Shown: piece after piece, positions 39,101 through 52,661 of the stretch
Position numbering within the stretch: the stretch's first letter is position 1
How the letters are laid out: every line of letters begins with the position of its first letter
Translations under genes and position numbers: made by a program
Source of the DNA: Nemopilema nomurai
Taxonomy: Eukaryota > Cnidaria > Scyphozoa > Rhizostomeae > Rhizostomatidae
Length of the DNA stretch: 64,000 nucleotides
Assembly (NCBI GenBank): GCA_003864495.1
Contig: ML133488.1
Location: 2,549,193-2,613,192 of the forward strand
Direction: 5' to 3'
Notes under the pieces: generated by a model
Database searches by the model: none
What the model saw: the letters and a program-made list of their open reading frames with translations, nothing else
What the model was told of the DNA's origin: nothing

Positions 39101-42100
39101 TCTATGGCGTAGGATGGTTGGAGTGCTTGGGAATATAAATAAAATCAAAGATCAACAAGTTCATGCTAAAGTACTGGAACATTTAATAGAAACTTGGAAT
39201 ATGCTTTACACGGTGAGCAAATGCGTTTGTTGTCTCCTCTAATTACCGCTCTAACATTTTCGCAGATTTGTTTTGCTGGGCTTAATAGCCATATGACCCC
39301 ATTTGTTGGGTAAAGCTTAAGTACAAGACAACCGACTGAGAATGTGTTTTGAGGATAATTCAAGCAGAGAATCGCTTTTAACCAACAACATTAAACCAGC
39401 TGAGTGATTTTAAAAGCATTTTTGTATTGTTTTCATGAAATTTTAATATTTAATGGCAAGTGTGTTATTTCGTTTTTCGTTACATTATTAATTTGAACCA
39501 TTTGTCTGGATTCGAGAGTGACTGCTTTACTCTGAGTATGTTTGCAGAAGATGAAAACGCTCAACGTCTCAATTTTGAGTCGTGCACGTTTTTATGAATT
39601 ATGAAAAGTACAACACCAGTTGCTCAAGCGTTGTCACACACATTATGCAAGATCATTTACAGTTGAACTGCGTGCAAAATTCGCTACATTGGAGACCCAG
39701 CTGTTTCCTGGAAACAAGCCACTGATCAAACCATTTTCTTACAGGTACGACAAAACCAGGGCATATCGTTAGACAATAGGTCTACTCCTCCACAACCACG
39801 ACTGATTCCACCGCTTCTTTTTTGCTCCTCTTGGTGCTTCGAGGTAAGTGTGTAAGCGAGGTATTTGGTAATTAAAATCCGATGCTTTGGCTCGTGTTTA
39901 CGGGTATAGGTTTCTCTTCCCTGTTGTGTATGTTTCAAATTTAGAAATGTTTTTTCTGCTTTCTGCAAAACAATCCTTAATTTGTAGCCTTGATCACCAA
40001 ATTTTTTGCTATGGACAAATTTGTTTTATCTCAATTGATTTTTTCTTTCTATTTCTTCTAGTTCCGAGTAGTTACAGTTCAAAAAGCTTAGTATCTATGA
40101 TTTTATCGGATGCAAGATTGAGCTATAGTTTTCTCATTGTAGGCAATGTCCCTTAGTCGCGCTACGGATCACAAAACAGGCCGCATGTTGGCTTACAAGT
40201 TGATGTGCATGATGACCCTGCGTCGCCATGACGCCGAACTGTCACGTGAACACCTCACCCACTTCTATCGTCTCCTGCACACAGGGCTCACAGGCACCGA
40301 CCAGGTTCGTTTTCGCTCAAGGCCTGAAAACCTGCACTGTTCTCATTTTATCTTAAATTGTTTGTTTCACCTATAATCAAACTGAAAACGCATCGTGCGT
40401 GATGCCAGGGTGGCATTTTTAACAGTTATATAAAGATATTCTAACTTTTAAACCAGGTTAAATACGAACTTCGTTCTCCTTGCAAGTGTCAACCTTTTCA
40501 ATCAGTTTCGACCACACCCGTGTGCTATTATGTTTAATCTTCTTTCGTAACAGGACGTCATCAACGCAATTATCTACCAAAGTGTGGAATTCTACAGCTT
40601 CGTTTTCCCGGGGTCTTCTTCTCTTATAATGGATTTCATTTTTGCTGCAAATGCAATCATCACAACGCAAAGTTTGAAGGTTGGTTTCTTTACTGCGTTG
40701 CACGGTAGCCTGCTGTGCTTCTGTAGCTGACGAATCAGAAGGCGTTGCATTATCTAGACTTGATCATTTGTTTCATCGGCTTGGATTATTGTGTTTTTTG
40801 ATCAGTAAATATAATACAATGAAAATTGAAAGACAACTCTAAGAACCGGAAAAATAAACAAAGCTAGCAGAGAAGTCTGTCATGTTTTGCACAAGTCACA
40901 TAATGTGGTCCCGTTTTTTTCTTTCTATTTTCTTTAATCTTTGAGATTTCTTTTCCACTTTGATTTTGTTATTATTAATATATGAAAATATACAGACACA
41001 TATGTAGACAAATAAATAACTTGAAGCTTGAAAACACAGAATGATACTATTTGGTAAATATTTAAACCAAGAATAGTTACGAGTATCTATTTATGACATT
41101 TTACAAGTGTCCTCGTTCCAACGAGAAAGCTTTTCAAAGGAAGAAGAAGGCTTAGACAGATTCAAACTATTTTTTTTACTGCTGTAGCACTTTGCCCCAT
41201 CTTCATCCCCATCAGTAGAAAGATGATTGAAAATTATTATTTGGTCTCATCTATTACGTAACCCGTGATGATTAATGAAAAATTACACAAAATTAAAAAG
41301 CAGGATGGTTTTGTGTCCAGCGATTGTCATAACACAACTGAAAATGGTGGCTTCGTTTCTCAGTGAGGTGTTTAAGAAAAAGTTGGTGTTTGCATTCTCG
41401 CCGGAGTTCATCAATACAATAATTGGAAAATTAAGAAATTAGTTCACTTTCCATTGATACCTCATAAAATCTTTGAACTGAATAAGTAAGGAATGCCTGG
41501 CTTAGTGGAGGCTTCACTCTGTCTGGGAACAAAGCCAGCAAGAATAATAGAAACACAGGTACCATCGATGGTTAAGCGTAGCTATGTGGCGATGAGATTA
41601 CACTGTAAAGGGGTCTAGTAGGTAGATGATCTTAAAATGTGTTGTTGTATGGTTGGTGCTATTACGCGGACCAACACTTGGAACGGTATTGCTTGAATTT
41701 ATAGCATTGAATTACTTCATCGTAGCATCCAAGGAAAGAGGCAGTCGCATTGTTAGGGTCTTTGTTGTGCCTGCCTCATTTGTACGGTGACATGAAGATT
41801 TACCAACCAGGCAAAAAAGTCGGCGATGCGGAGGCGGCTATCTGTGGCAAGGATTTAAGGGTGAGGACTTGTTTATGAGCATTGTTTCCCTGTTGGCCTC
41901 ATTGTCGTGTCTCTTTTTTGCCGGGTGTGTTGAGCCTATTTCAAGACCAGTTAATAAGCCTGGGATCTTTGTTGGGGGACGTGCAAGTATTATGAGCAGT
42001 TACGATGGGATGTTTCTTCGTAAACATTGTTTGGATACGAACTGAAGTTTGCACTGTTTATATATGTTAAAACCCCATTTTATTTCGAGTCATTCATTGA

Positions 42101-45100
42101 TCAAGATCTAAAGTGGCCGAGATCTAAACTAGATGCCCTTTTCGATTTATTAAAATATTATAACTATTTTATAAACTGAAAATCTTTGCTAGCTGAAAGT
42201 CATAGTCCTTGGTATTTGCAATGTTTTAAACTGTTGGGTTTGCATTGAACTGTTTTCAAAAAATTTTGAATTTAAGATTCCCATTAAACTATTGGTGTTA
42301 TGTTGTAGGAACATATCATCGCTCCCCTGCTGAAAGCTGCAAAAACAGACCCTTCCTGTCTGGCAAGGTATTCGAGAATGAAACTTTTTATTTTAACTGA
42401 ATTGATCAAGAAGTCAAGATCTCTTACGGCTGATTGAATGCGATTGTTTTTAAAAAAAATAGAGGACATGATACACGATTATTTTTCCTGTTAATGAAAT
42501 CTTCAGTCGCAAACTTTACACAGGCTTGGATCTAGTGGCATTTTGTGCATCACATTCTTCCCTTTTCATTTCATGACGTAATCTGTTTTGTCTTATTCTA
42601 TTCATTCTATAAATGTTCATTTCGTAGATGTGTGTCACTGAACTGTTTAGGAGTGTTTGTCATGGAAAGTATTATGAATTCGGAGGGGCATCCTAAAGTG
42701 ACAGAGTGCTTGTGTGTCATCTTAACTTCGCTCTGTGTAAGTTTCTACTAATAGTATTTTGAATTCAATCAAGACATTTCCGTATGATTTTTTTTATAAT
42801 GAAGCCACTGCTAGGTTTTACGAAATTTCGTAAGAAATCTTTAAGGGAGCACTGTTTTTCCAGGGGTGGACCGAGCACTTTTTAGGGGGTGTAGAGAGTG
42901 GCATTGCTATTTGCCAACTATTGTACAATTGAATTACCGAGCCAAGATACCAATTTACCGAATTGGATGGTGATTTATTAAATAGAGATAGGATCTGTCG
43001 CACCCCGAGTTTCAGATTGGATGATGGTGCTAGGGCAATTCAAGCTGATTGCTGTTCATTTTCATACGTTATTTCACAATTTTCGTTGCTCACGGGATAA
43101 AATTCTGGTTTGCCCTGTTATTTTGGCACAAGCTGAACGCGTCAAAGCCAAGCCTGTACTCAAGAAAAGTCTTAGGCCCTCTCATCGTATATTGCATTGT
43201 CGTTAATTCTGAAGTGATGCTTTTAGTTTCACAACAAAGCCGTGTCGAATGTGGCTCTCGACGTAGTCTGGTCTTTGAAGTTTGTCAAAGAAGAACTCAG
43301 TAAATATGATTCAGTTTTGCCGTTGAAATTGTTGGAGGTAAGTTCATGCCTTTAGCAGCCTTTTCCTCATTATCTGTTTTGATAAAATATTCGTAAAATT
43401 TATTGCTATTATATGTCCTCTTATATGATAATATAATTATGTGTATAATAGATTGTAACAGTAACATGCGATATATAACAGACTGTAACAGTAATATTCT
43501 GTATAAAACAGAGTTTCAAAATGTGGTTGACTGTGAAGGGAGGCAATTTATTCAATAAAACTAACATTGGTTTGAACGGCCTCGCTTTCAAAAAGAATCT
43601 TCCCTTTTTTTAATGCGCATGGATAACGTAATTGCTCAAACCAAGTCGACGGACAACCGAATGATGTTAAATTGCACCCTGTAACATGAACTATAGTTTA
43701 TTCTTCAAAGCGGGTATCAAACTATGGATTGATATTGAAATTTTGCTGCATTGAGATTATCTTCTAGAAGATGCTTTGATTTTGTCTTCTCTGGAGATAT
43801 AGCTTCGTAGGTATTCGACACATTGCTAATGTAATGCAACCTCATTGACTTTTTCCAGGCATTGTGTTTGACCACGCTTCAACTTTTGCTCGACAATAAG
43901 TCTGGCAATGGCGATGCTAGCAATGACATGGCCCCTGAGGTTTGCTGCAGTTTTTCACGACCCTTCTCCTCTTCCTCAATCATCTCCTCCAGGACTATGA
44001 CTTTGAATAAATGTATCTATGCATTCACCAGCGCCATTCTAGCGTGAATGTTTTGCTAGTGAAGCTCCTTACTGGTCATCATTTTCGCTTCATTGCAATC
44101 TACGATGATTTCGCCAAAATTTCAAGCTTCGAAGAAAAACTCAGTACCCCTTTCATGGTGTTCATGTTTTTACTTTTTTAAACATTTAGTTTTTGCTCAA
44201 ATTAGTTGGCTTCCTCTTTGTAAAAGAATAAAGTCCGTATCTTTGAGAAGCTTAGCTCTTTCCTCGAATTTCTAAACGCGTGTCAATCTTTGATTAAGTT
44301 ATTTTTGCACTTCTGTTTCATTTGCTGGTCGCTTCTGTTTTTAATTTCCGGTCCACCATGCCGGCCAATTGCAAAATACGCCGTCCATTTCTAATGCCGC
44401 CATTTCATAGCCCCATTCTCTCTCTCTAGTTTATATCTAAGATGGTGCTGTGTGTACTGGACTGGGCTATGGTCATCCCAACGTCACAGCTTCTGACAAA
44501 ACGCAAGGATTCAGTGGAGTGTGCCACGTACCTTGCACTTACCTTCAAGGTATGCCTCCTTATTTCATGATATACTACCTACATTGCTTTCCCATCATAT
44601 TTATATTTTTTCTTTTGTCCAACTGTATTTGTAGTTTTTTTTGTCCAACTTTATTTGTAATTTTTTCTTTTGTCCAACTGTGTGTGTAATTTTTTTTTCT
44701 CTGTCTAATTCTGTTTGTGATTTTTCTTTTTTGCAGTTCGATTTTCCTTTTTCCTTTGTTCAATTGTATTTTTACCTTTAGTACAAATCTTTGTCCAATT
44801 TTCTTCATCTCTCAACCATCCTTATATAATTCCAATTTTTTTCGCCTCTCATCAACTTCATTTTGCAACTTTTTCCCCTTTATTTTCTACTCAACATTTT
44901 TCGTTTATCACCGTTTATTTCGTTTTTTCACCAATTTACCTTTCCTGATAACAGGTCATATCTGTAGTCTTTCGTGTTGATCATCTTGAGCCGTTATACT
45001 TTTTCTGCATTATATTTTCTTATTGAGTTCTATAATTTTGAATTCATAACTAGAAAAACCTTTGAAGGAGTTTCGTGTATCGGAATAACATTGCATTGCA

Positions 45101-48100
45101 GACTTTCAAGCGTGCGCACGATGGATATTCTCCTGCCAAATATGCGGAAAAGCGTCGCTCATTGAATATAAACCAGGTTATGATTGGCGACAGCCGGCCG
45201 ATTCGTCTGTCAAGCGTTCAAGATGATGCTTCAGATTACCCTGATGGGTACGATGGGCAGGAAGGAAGGGAAATTTTACACAGTATGTGACAACCTTGAA
45301 AGAAAGGAGTTTCCATATGGTGCTGAATCTAAAATTGCTTTCAAGAAGCAAGCGTTCTTTTATAACTATTAAACTTTTATATTTGATACACAATAGCTTC
45401 TACAAAATGCATTCAAAAGTTTGCTTTTGCGAAGCAACCTCAAATTCTGTACTGCAATGTGAGCAGGCTTTCAGTTATCACACTGTAATGAACTTTGTTA
45501 TTTTCAAACAGATTTACCACATGAAGCTGTACTTGAAAAGAGAAAACAACTCATTAAGACCACTTCGAAATACGTAAGTAATCAATTCGTCTGTAGAATT
45601 ATTCGACTTCATTCGTGTATGCAGCATCTCAAAGTGCAGGAATGTTACTTGTCCGCTGAGTGGGACAGATTTTCTGAAATTGTTGACATCGACAAGGACG
45701 CCTGATTGTTGAGCTGCATCTTTGGCTGGTTGTTTGCTGGGGTGTGGGTTTGGATGAATGCGAAAGCCACGTGCTACCCGCCGAGCTGATAGTAAGAAGA
45801 TACACGCAATGGTAGCAGGCTCAGCAATCCCTTCTCCCCACTCCCTAATCAGAAGATTAACGGCTCTTTCCTTGAAACGTGTCTGGTTCTTCGTTAGGCA
45901 ATCACTCAGCTGGTCAATCATCTTGGTCATTTCCCCTTCAACACTGGGGCCGTTCGGCCTCAGAGTCAGGTTTTAGAGAACGAAGACGATTCTGCCAACG
46001 AAGAAGACCTGACCCCGTCGATATTCGACCAGGACAATGTCCAGGTGATTATACATGTGCCTCAGTGTTCCAAATCTTTCAATATCTGGATTCTGTGATT
46101 GTGCTACGACATCTGCTAGTACAATCGAGCTGCTTGTAGTTTGTAGCTTAAAGGTTATCCCAAGACTATAAAGGAGATAGGATTTGAAGATTAAGGTGAC
46201 TGCAATGTAGTCATTTCATGTCATATCTGTCAAGAAGGCTCCATGGAGTCTGGGTTCATCAATCATTAAGGGTAATATTTGCAGCTTCACTGTCAAGAAT
46301 GAATTGGAAATTTCTTAGGGTATTAGTTGTGGCTTCAAAATTTTATTTCCATTTTTCAATAATACTGGTATCAATCCTTTGTACATTAAGAATGAATAAT
46401 TATTTTATCTATTTTACTGTAAAAACGAATAATTGTTCATAATTTACTGACAATAATTCTGAATTCACTTCTACGTTTTATTTCTAGTTTTTTCTATTGA
46501 ACACGACAACGTTACTCTCTGCTGTTGAAATCAAATCAAAGGTATTCTCCGTTCATCTTCTAATTTCAGCTTGACTTCAATACTTTTTCAAAATGTGAAT
46601 CTCTTTCCTTAGCCATGCCGGTATCTTGTGTCTTTGGCCGAAATTTGTCTATGAATTTTGAAGGGTTTAAGCAAGAATACATACTAGCAAGAGCAAGCCA
46701 GAAGAATCCACCCTACTAAGTCAAACTTTGCACTGTTCTGTTCTTTTTTCCCTTTGACTTTAATGCTGTGACACATTCGTTCCCTGATTGTGTCACTTAC
46801 ATTTTCTGTTGTTACCAGACTATTTTCATTGCAGAATGAAGATAGGGTGGACAGCCCACTCCAGACATATGACAAGTATTGCCGATTTATTTTACGTGAC
46901 ATGACGGGAAAGTATTGCTGGGATCAGTCAGTTTTGTTTCCAGAGAAAAATTCCATAGATGAGCCCGGTATTGTTCTATTCATGTTATCAAATGCACTTT
47001 TTTCATTAGATGGCTGCTAAGGGTGGGCAAGAAAACCAACAGTACAAATTTGTCATGTCCATCCGTGTGTAAATAAAGCAGGGTCTAGCATTTCCTTTCA
47101 TCGCTTCGCTATATAGCTTGTTGATATTGATTCCTCTTCAAACTGATTCTTCTTTAAGAATATTTAGGTGACCAAAATCATATTTTCGCAGCCAAAGGTC
47201 CAGATACGATCTGCAAAGTTTAAGTATTTCTCAAACCAGATTTCAGAATTGCGCATCTTGACAGCCACAGAAAGACATTTTTAGCTCATCTTGATTCTTG
47301 ACAGGAATCATGTTTCCAACGTTCTACCAAAGCTGCCTCTATTGTTTTTTCCAGCTTAGTATTTTCCTGTCACTTAACTGGAGACAAAACTTTCAGCAAG
47401 TAACTTGAGATTTTCTTCAACTTTTAAGACATGGGCTCCTCGATTTACAACTGGTTTCGCAATCTACGAGGAAAGAAATTAGCCACCACGAGTTGGAATA
47501 AGAGCTTTGAGTCCGGAAGCCCGAGGCTATTACCCTGGGACGAAAGTTCACATGTTGATAGAATAGATCAGGTACGTATTTGTTTACCTTTAAGAAAGTT
47601 CAACAAGAGATCAACCATAAAGAAACGTAATTTAAGAAGTGATCTGTGAAACGTGGAGTATATTATCAACAACTCGTGTTTTTGATGAACGCGTTTCGGT
47701 CCTTTTAAATTCTCTTTGCACTGAACCAAATTCTATAGCGAGAACAAACTTCGAGGAGAAAAGTTCAGAATCCAGAGACAACTTACCTTATGAACATGAT
47801 TAAACAAAGGGACCTTGGCACCAACAAAGTTTTTACCGCCTATTAAGCAATCTTCTTTTCTCGATTATCCCTAGATGTTGTGTTATGTTGGAAATACCAG
47901 TCCAGAATGCCTGATATTCCGGGACCAAGCCTTGAATGCACCGGCACCGGTCCCAGAGCAGATTACTACCGACATCCAATCCTTGGTTGTCACGTCTGTT
48001 TTAAAACAGCACAATAAGGAGCAAAACTATGTTCACGAGATAAAAGATGACGACAGGTAAGATACCATTTTTTTATAATCCGCTTGGCTGCCCAATTGAC

Positions 48101-51100
48101 CGTAGTGGAAATAGAGTATAGGACTGAAATATAGGCTCGACAATATGTTAGTAATTGCTTCATCCAAATCTGCGATACTTTGCAGGCTACCCTAGCTAGC
48201 TATTGCATACAAATTCATTGAATATTTTATGTTTTAGAGAAGAGTTCCCACTTAGAAACTAGGCTCTTACTGTAGTGGTCGGTTTATGACACGCAGATTT
48301 AAAAAAATCTCGCAATGAAACGTGGATGAGAACAAAAGTTCAGGATAAGTATCAAGAAACACAAAGCTTCTTGAGCGCCTCTTGAGAACCACGAAAACTT
48401 TAGGCTAGTGATTACTTGTTGGTAAGATCGTGAAATGGCCTGCACGCTCACGCAGCTTCAATTAGACCGGCAGGGACTAAAGCAACTACCCATTTACATT
48501 CACATCCTGTTATAGGTCTTTGAGTCCTCTTTATAATATTTTCTATAACTGCCTTTCAGTGCTTCTGATTTAAAATATATTTACCGAGTGTACACATTTT
48601 TCTCGTTACAAGTTCTAAATCTATAGCACAGCTTAATTGCCTTGATTAAACATTTGTTTTTTCATATCATCCATTACTCCATTTTTTTGGATTACCGAGT
48701 GGACTTCTGGAATGGCAATACTTATATTCTTCTTTCAAAATATTGTCAACTGCTCCTCACCAGCGGCCCCTTTGTGAGGCTACACTTGCTTGCCGTCTGC
48801 TGAAATTGCAACTTTTTACTTCTTAGGATAAACGCTGCCAGGATAAAGGCACCAGATGTGATAGAATCAACCGCTCCATTTTACCTGTCTCGATATTTCA
48901 TTCATCAGTTTGGATTTCTATCTTGGGAAAAGCGGTAAGGCTGAGCTTTTACTGTTTTTTTGTAAGGCGCAGAGTATCTGAGCATACCCAGGCTTCGTTT
49001 ATGTGTGCATTTATTAGAACGTATACATTTTATTGTCATTCTGGGGCTAGGTCATAAGACATGACCCTGCTTTGGCTCGGTAGACTTGTAGGTTGTGGTA
49101 TCTTCTCAACTTTTTTGTTATACGTACTTTTAGAGATTTTTAAAGCTCGTTGTTATTTGTGCTTTCCACACACTCAAATGAAAGCTTTAATTTCTAGACA
49201 AGAAATTGATCTTTTGAAGAAGTCAGCAGGATTAATTAGAGAGTTAAAGAACCTTGACAACCGGCCCTGGTAAGTTTTCGTTCACAAACGTTGATTCGTT
49301 GTTACAAGCATATATTTTGGTCATTTTTTTCATTTGCATCAAAAGATTGTATGTAACTTGATGAATAGAGTATGTTGCACATACTTCTTGCAAGGGTCTT
49401 CTTCTTTGCGTAAATTGTTTTTGTTTTTCAAATTCCTCAAGTCGAGAGACACACAAAATTGCTGTCTTCTACGTTGGTCCTGGTCAAGAGGATAAAATGT
49501 CGATTTTGTCAAACACTGCGGGAAGCAAGCTGTTTGAAGAGTTTGTGTCGGGGATGGCCTGGGAAGTAAGTCTGTGAAAATCATTGAAACAATTTTCTTT
49601 CCTAACTCGCAAACTCAGCTTTTTTAGTTGAGACATACTATAAATGCGTTACTGAGACATACTTTTCATAGGATATGGCATTTACTGCTGGAACGATTAC
49701 CAACGTAACGTCAGACAATTTATCGTCGTTGACCTTTCTTAACATCTTTTGCTTGAATTTGATGCTTTTGACCTAAAGTTAGTTTCTGTCATTTCAAGCA
49801 CATTGAAATTTCAGCTTTTGTGCCAACGTATATAATATCAGGCTCGTTTGCAAAAGCGTTTGCTATCTGGTAGCCTATGCGATGTTATAGTTACGACTTG
49901 CTTCAAAGTTCCCATTTGTGAGAGCATCATCCGAGTATAATGACCTCGTGTCTTCTGCAGGTCGACCTCGCAACTCATAGTGGATTCATTGGTGGGCTGG
50001 AAAGAAACCTCTCGACTGGGAATTCTGCCCCTTACTTTGCGACCCATGATTTGGAGGTGATATTTCACGTTTCATCAAGAATGCCTCTTTCTGAAGGCGA
50101 GTCTGGCATCATAACCAAGGTATGGACTAATAATCCTAATGTAAGGATATCCTGGTTTTCACATGATCACAACAGGCGTGCAATATGTTGCTGCTGCATT
50201 AGGCATTGTTAGAATGCCACACGCCAAGTCTGTGGATATAAGGGTAGATGTTTGTAGTTGAACTTTGCAGGCACTGACTTGACAGAGGTGCGGTCTTCAC
50301 ATTTTACATGGTTGAAACGTAAATTGCTCAAAACTATTGGCCAATTTTCAATTACGAACATGGAAAAACAGAAAATGAAAGTCAGGCTTGATTACAATTC
50401 AAATGCTAATCATATCTGCAAGTTACTGAATCTCACATAAGTTAGTTCGTCTTGATACTTACAATTCTTCTTTGTTTTATCTTTTGTCATCACATGAAGT
50501 AACTCTTTTGAGCATTGGCCTAGCTTTTTCTGGAGAAGACATTGCCTGTTTGACCAGACAGACTGCACCAGGTCTTAGACAAGAACGGATCTCGTTTAAA
50601 ACAATCCCGTTTGTCTGCCTTTCGGCTTGTGTGTTGAAAATAGCGAAAATTTGAGTGATATTTGAAGGGCTGCTGAAAGACAAGGATGATGAAAGTACAT
50701 TTGTCGTATTTTCATGTGAGTGGAAGAAATCAAACTTTGAGAAGTACTGAATTGGTGTGATGTCACTAGTTGTCGCTCGTAGTTTTAATTGGCCTAGATT
50801 TAACCTTGAGGCACGAGACAATCCAACATTATCTTGTTTTGCAGCTTCGTCACCTTGGCAACGACGAAGTACACATAGTCTGGTCAGAGCATGGAAGAGA
50901 CTTTAGACGCGGAATAATAAACATGGAATTCGGAGATGTGATTATTGTCATTTACCCCCTGAGTAATAACCTATTTCGAATCAAGATTGACAGAAAGCCG
51001 GGCGTGAGTATCTCGTTTTGATCGCTTCTTGGGTGAAAATCTTTATGGGAAAATAGTTTTTTTAGTTCTTGATATTGATTTTTTTCTTTCATCTGAGCAC

Positions 51101-52619
51101 AAGTCTATTGTAAGTGTAAATAGTACGTCTGGACATATTCTGACGTATTCCAGTCCCCTTCAAGATCAAAGTCTTACTTGTTCTTACCACCTTAGTCTAA
51201 TTTTACTTGCTTGGCCGTGAATAGTAGGCTTGCAACACCTTGTGTCCTGCCATTTATGTTCTTCCAGCCACAATCTGACATTTCGCGTTTGCAGGTGCCT
51301 CCTTTTGGCCCGCTGTTCGATGGTGCTATCGTTAACGGTAATATACTCCCTTCACTTGTGCGATCAACGGCAATTAATGGAGGTAGGGCCAAGAGGTCAA
51401 CGATGCCCCTCTTTGAAAGACAGTATCCTTTTTGACATTCTTTAATCAATTTATCCAGAAATTCGTTACGTTATTTGTTATTTTATCAGCCCTGCTCCAA
51501 TTATTTGAAGTGATTCTCTCTAATATATCTTTCTTCAGCTACGCAGTTCTCTTGAATTTTCGGGCCTTCCTTTTGAATGAATCAGAGGTATTTTGTATCC
51601 CCCGCTAGGAAGGAGATATTGCAGACATTTACAGAACCTTCAACGTTTATTGGCAAAAACTTTATCCTAAAACGACATGCAGACCCAATTTCATCATGAC
51701 ATCAACTGGGCCTCCAATTCATGATCGAACACCCAGAATCATGATAACCACACATGGAGGCGCAAGCACCACTTTATCATTAGGAGCCCTGTGTAGGCGA
51801 ACGTTTACACAACTCACGGTTCTTCTTTTTCCAAAGTCATATAGTTGCTTTATTCGGTAGATACTTTTTTCAATGCATATCATCTGGGTATCAGTTCTTA
51901 ACACTGGCACAGTTTTGAAGAGAGGGGACGCTATATTAACCAAATATCGGAAAAACACACCGAAGAAACATCATTTGAGATTTTTGCGAAGAGTATCGTC
52001 AACCCTAGTCGAGCTTACAAAAGCAAGACAAGCAAAATGCTTGATGTAGAAGACGGCCTTGCCCAGCGGACCTTCAGCTTGCCAAACCGACCCGCTGCGA
52101 CGTCAGACCCAGTTGCAATGTTGAAGTTGCTTGAGGCACAGGGGGACAAGAGTCACCGAAGCAGGGCCAGCAGCAGTGTTGATAAGTCTAGAGAGAGTAA
52201 GTAGTGTGTATTTTGGGGCAATATTGTTCTGGTCGTTGTGAATCATCGCTTTGTACAAGCCAAAAGAACTTGGAACGCTGCAGTATTTACTCTCAATTCT
52301 GCGTTTTTCATTTATTTGACTATAACAACTAAACCCTAATAATTTGTTGATAAATGACTATAATTTGTTTCGATTCCTCTGGTACTTTAACAGCGCATTG
52401 TACTTTAAGTTCTTGTTTTGATTTTCGTGCTCTGTTTTTCACCCAATCAATACATCTTTTATAGAAAGCGTGATATCTCCAGTGTCATCAACTGACGAGT
52501 CAAGTCAAGACATGGACATCGAAAAACCGAGAGAACGAAAGCGCTCTCTTTCGAAAAGATTCAAATCAGGCACTCGGACTTTCTCCCCCGCAGAGCAGGA
52601 TGATTCGGGTGCCACGTGA
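27110..52619 (+). CDS. RALGAPA1: Ral GTPase-activating protein subunit alpha (RalGAP alpha, TULIP1/GARNL1 family), 44 coding exons
   Basis: Catalytic subunit of the RalGAP complex, which turns off RalA/RalB by stimulating GTP hydrolysis; in animals it works with a beta subunit. Exons: 27110-27218, 27967-28077, 28651-28700, 28857-28914, 29540-29583, 29857-30103, 30634-30755, 31503-31641, 32090-32412, 32672-32743, 33729-34007, 34155-34228, 34590-34701, 35510-35632, 36136-36547, 36862-37194, 37710-37942, 38321-38645, 38926-39212, 39745-39843, 40143-40304, 40554-40679, 41726-41860, 42309-42367, 42628-42736, 43227-43337, 43859-43939, 44430-44549, 45102-45282, 45512-45573, 45898-46044, 46488-46541, 46835-46967, 47429-47571, 47875-48056, 48827-48934, 49198-49269, 49442-49565, 49961-50119, 50845-51003, 51295-51422, 51539-51587, 51923-52196, 52465-52619. 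Total 6585 nt, 2194 aa (vertebrate protein about 2036). All phases agree. Conserved blocks: start [33 protein letters not shown] (about 624-643); [35 protein letters not shown] in the C-terminal Rap/Ran-GAP domain, whose Asn (about 1946) is the expected Asn thumb; [19 protein letters not shown]. The middle (about 660-1090) is Ser/acid-rich and probably disordered; the C-terminal tail is basic and Ser/Arg-rich. One or two very small exons could be missing. Confidence 0.95.
32989..33031 (+). repeat. Direct repeat, copy 1, in RALGAPA intron 10
   Basis: About 42 bp (CTCTTAGCCTCCTTAAGTGA + AAGCACTTGTACCTGTTAGAA) recurs at 33453-33494 with very few changes, 464 bp downstream, same orientation. Between the copies is non-coding intron sequence. 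Confidence 0.85.
33453..33494 (+). repeat. Direct repeat, copy 2, in RALGAPA intron 10
   Basis: Matches 32989-33031, differing at TTAAG/TTGAG. It could be the remains of a duplication or two ends of a small insertion. No coding sequence lies between the copies. Confidence 0.85.
35308..35391 (+). repeat. 11-bp microsatellite (ATATTACTTCT)n in RALGAPA intron 13
   Basis: About seven and a half exact or nearly exact copies of ATATTACTTCT, ending in a variant with GCTCTTATATA. Lies inside the intron before exon 35510. Confidence 0.9.
38130..38345 (+). repeat. 43-bp tandem repeat carrying a splice acceptor, five units
   Basis: Five diverged units end in a CCAG-like acceptor followed by (G/A)ATGAAAATAA: positions about 38150 (TTTCTGG), 38193 (TTTCCAG), 38236 (TTTCCAG), 38279 (TTCCAAG) and 38320 (GTTCCAG). 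Spacing is 43, 43, 43 and 41 bp. The last is the acceptor I assign to RALGAPA exon 18 (38321), which begins AATGAAAATAACCATGAAAG. Two upstream units keep an intact AG and pyrimidine tract and could act as alternative acceptors. Confidence 0.8.
38719..38883. mobile_element. 165-bp MITE with perfect 28-bp terminal inverted repeats
   Basis: Bases 38719-38746 (AAAGCCCAATCTCCACTAGG + CGGAAAAT) are the exact reverse complement of 38856-38883. The interior repeats GGCGGAAAA three times in the forward sense and carries further short inverted matches (GACTAGCG, TTTTCGC). Sits in RALGAPA intron 18 between exons 38321-38645 and 38926-39212. No ORF. No clear target-site duplication: the flanks read CTTTTT and GCATTG. 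Perfect ends point to a fairly recent or structurally maintained copy. Confidence 0.85.
43430..43512 (+). repeat. Short tandem repeat with ACAGATTGTAACAGTAA phrases
   Basis: Two clear copies of GTATAATAGATTGTAACAGT-like sequence (ATAGATTGTAACAGTAAC, ACAGACTGTAACAGTAAT) followed by a partial third (TGTATAAAACAGAG), about 36 bp apart, in RALGAPA intron 26. Confidence 0.6.
44603..44800 (+). repeat. Pyrimidine-rich degenerate tandem repeat in RALGAPA intron 28
   Basis: Units of roughly 28 bp of the form CTTTTGTCCAACTGTATTTG + TAATTTTTT repeat at least five times with decay (GTCCAACT, GTCCAACT, GTCCAACT, GTCTAATT, GTTCAATT). The pyrimidine-rich sequence continues to about 44935. One unit contains TTTTTTGCAG, a good but apparently unused acceptor. 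Confidence 0.7.
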
Positions 52620-52637
52620 CGACCGTCTTGCTGGCTG

Positions 52638-52661
52638 AATAAATTCGTATTGCGTAATAAA
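52638..52661 (+). terminator. Poly(A) signals after RALGAPA
   Basis: Two AATAAA hexamers at 52638-52643 and 52656-52661, 19 and 37 bp after the stop codon at 52617-52619. Either could direct 3' end formation, giving a very short 3'UTR. Confidence 0.55.

Noticed and set aside
45514..45930. 138-codon minus-strand ORF
   Set aside because: Overlaps RALGAPA exons 45512-45573 and 45898-46044 antisense; no recognisable protein.
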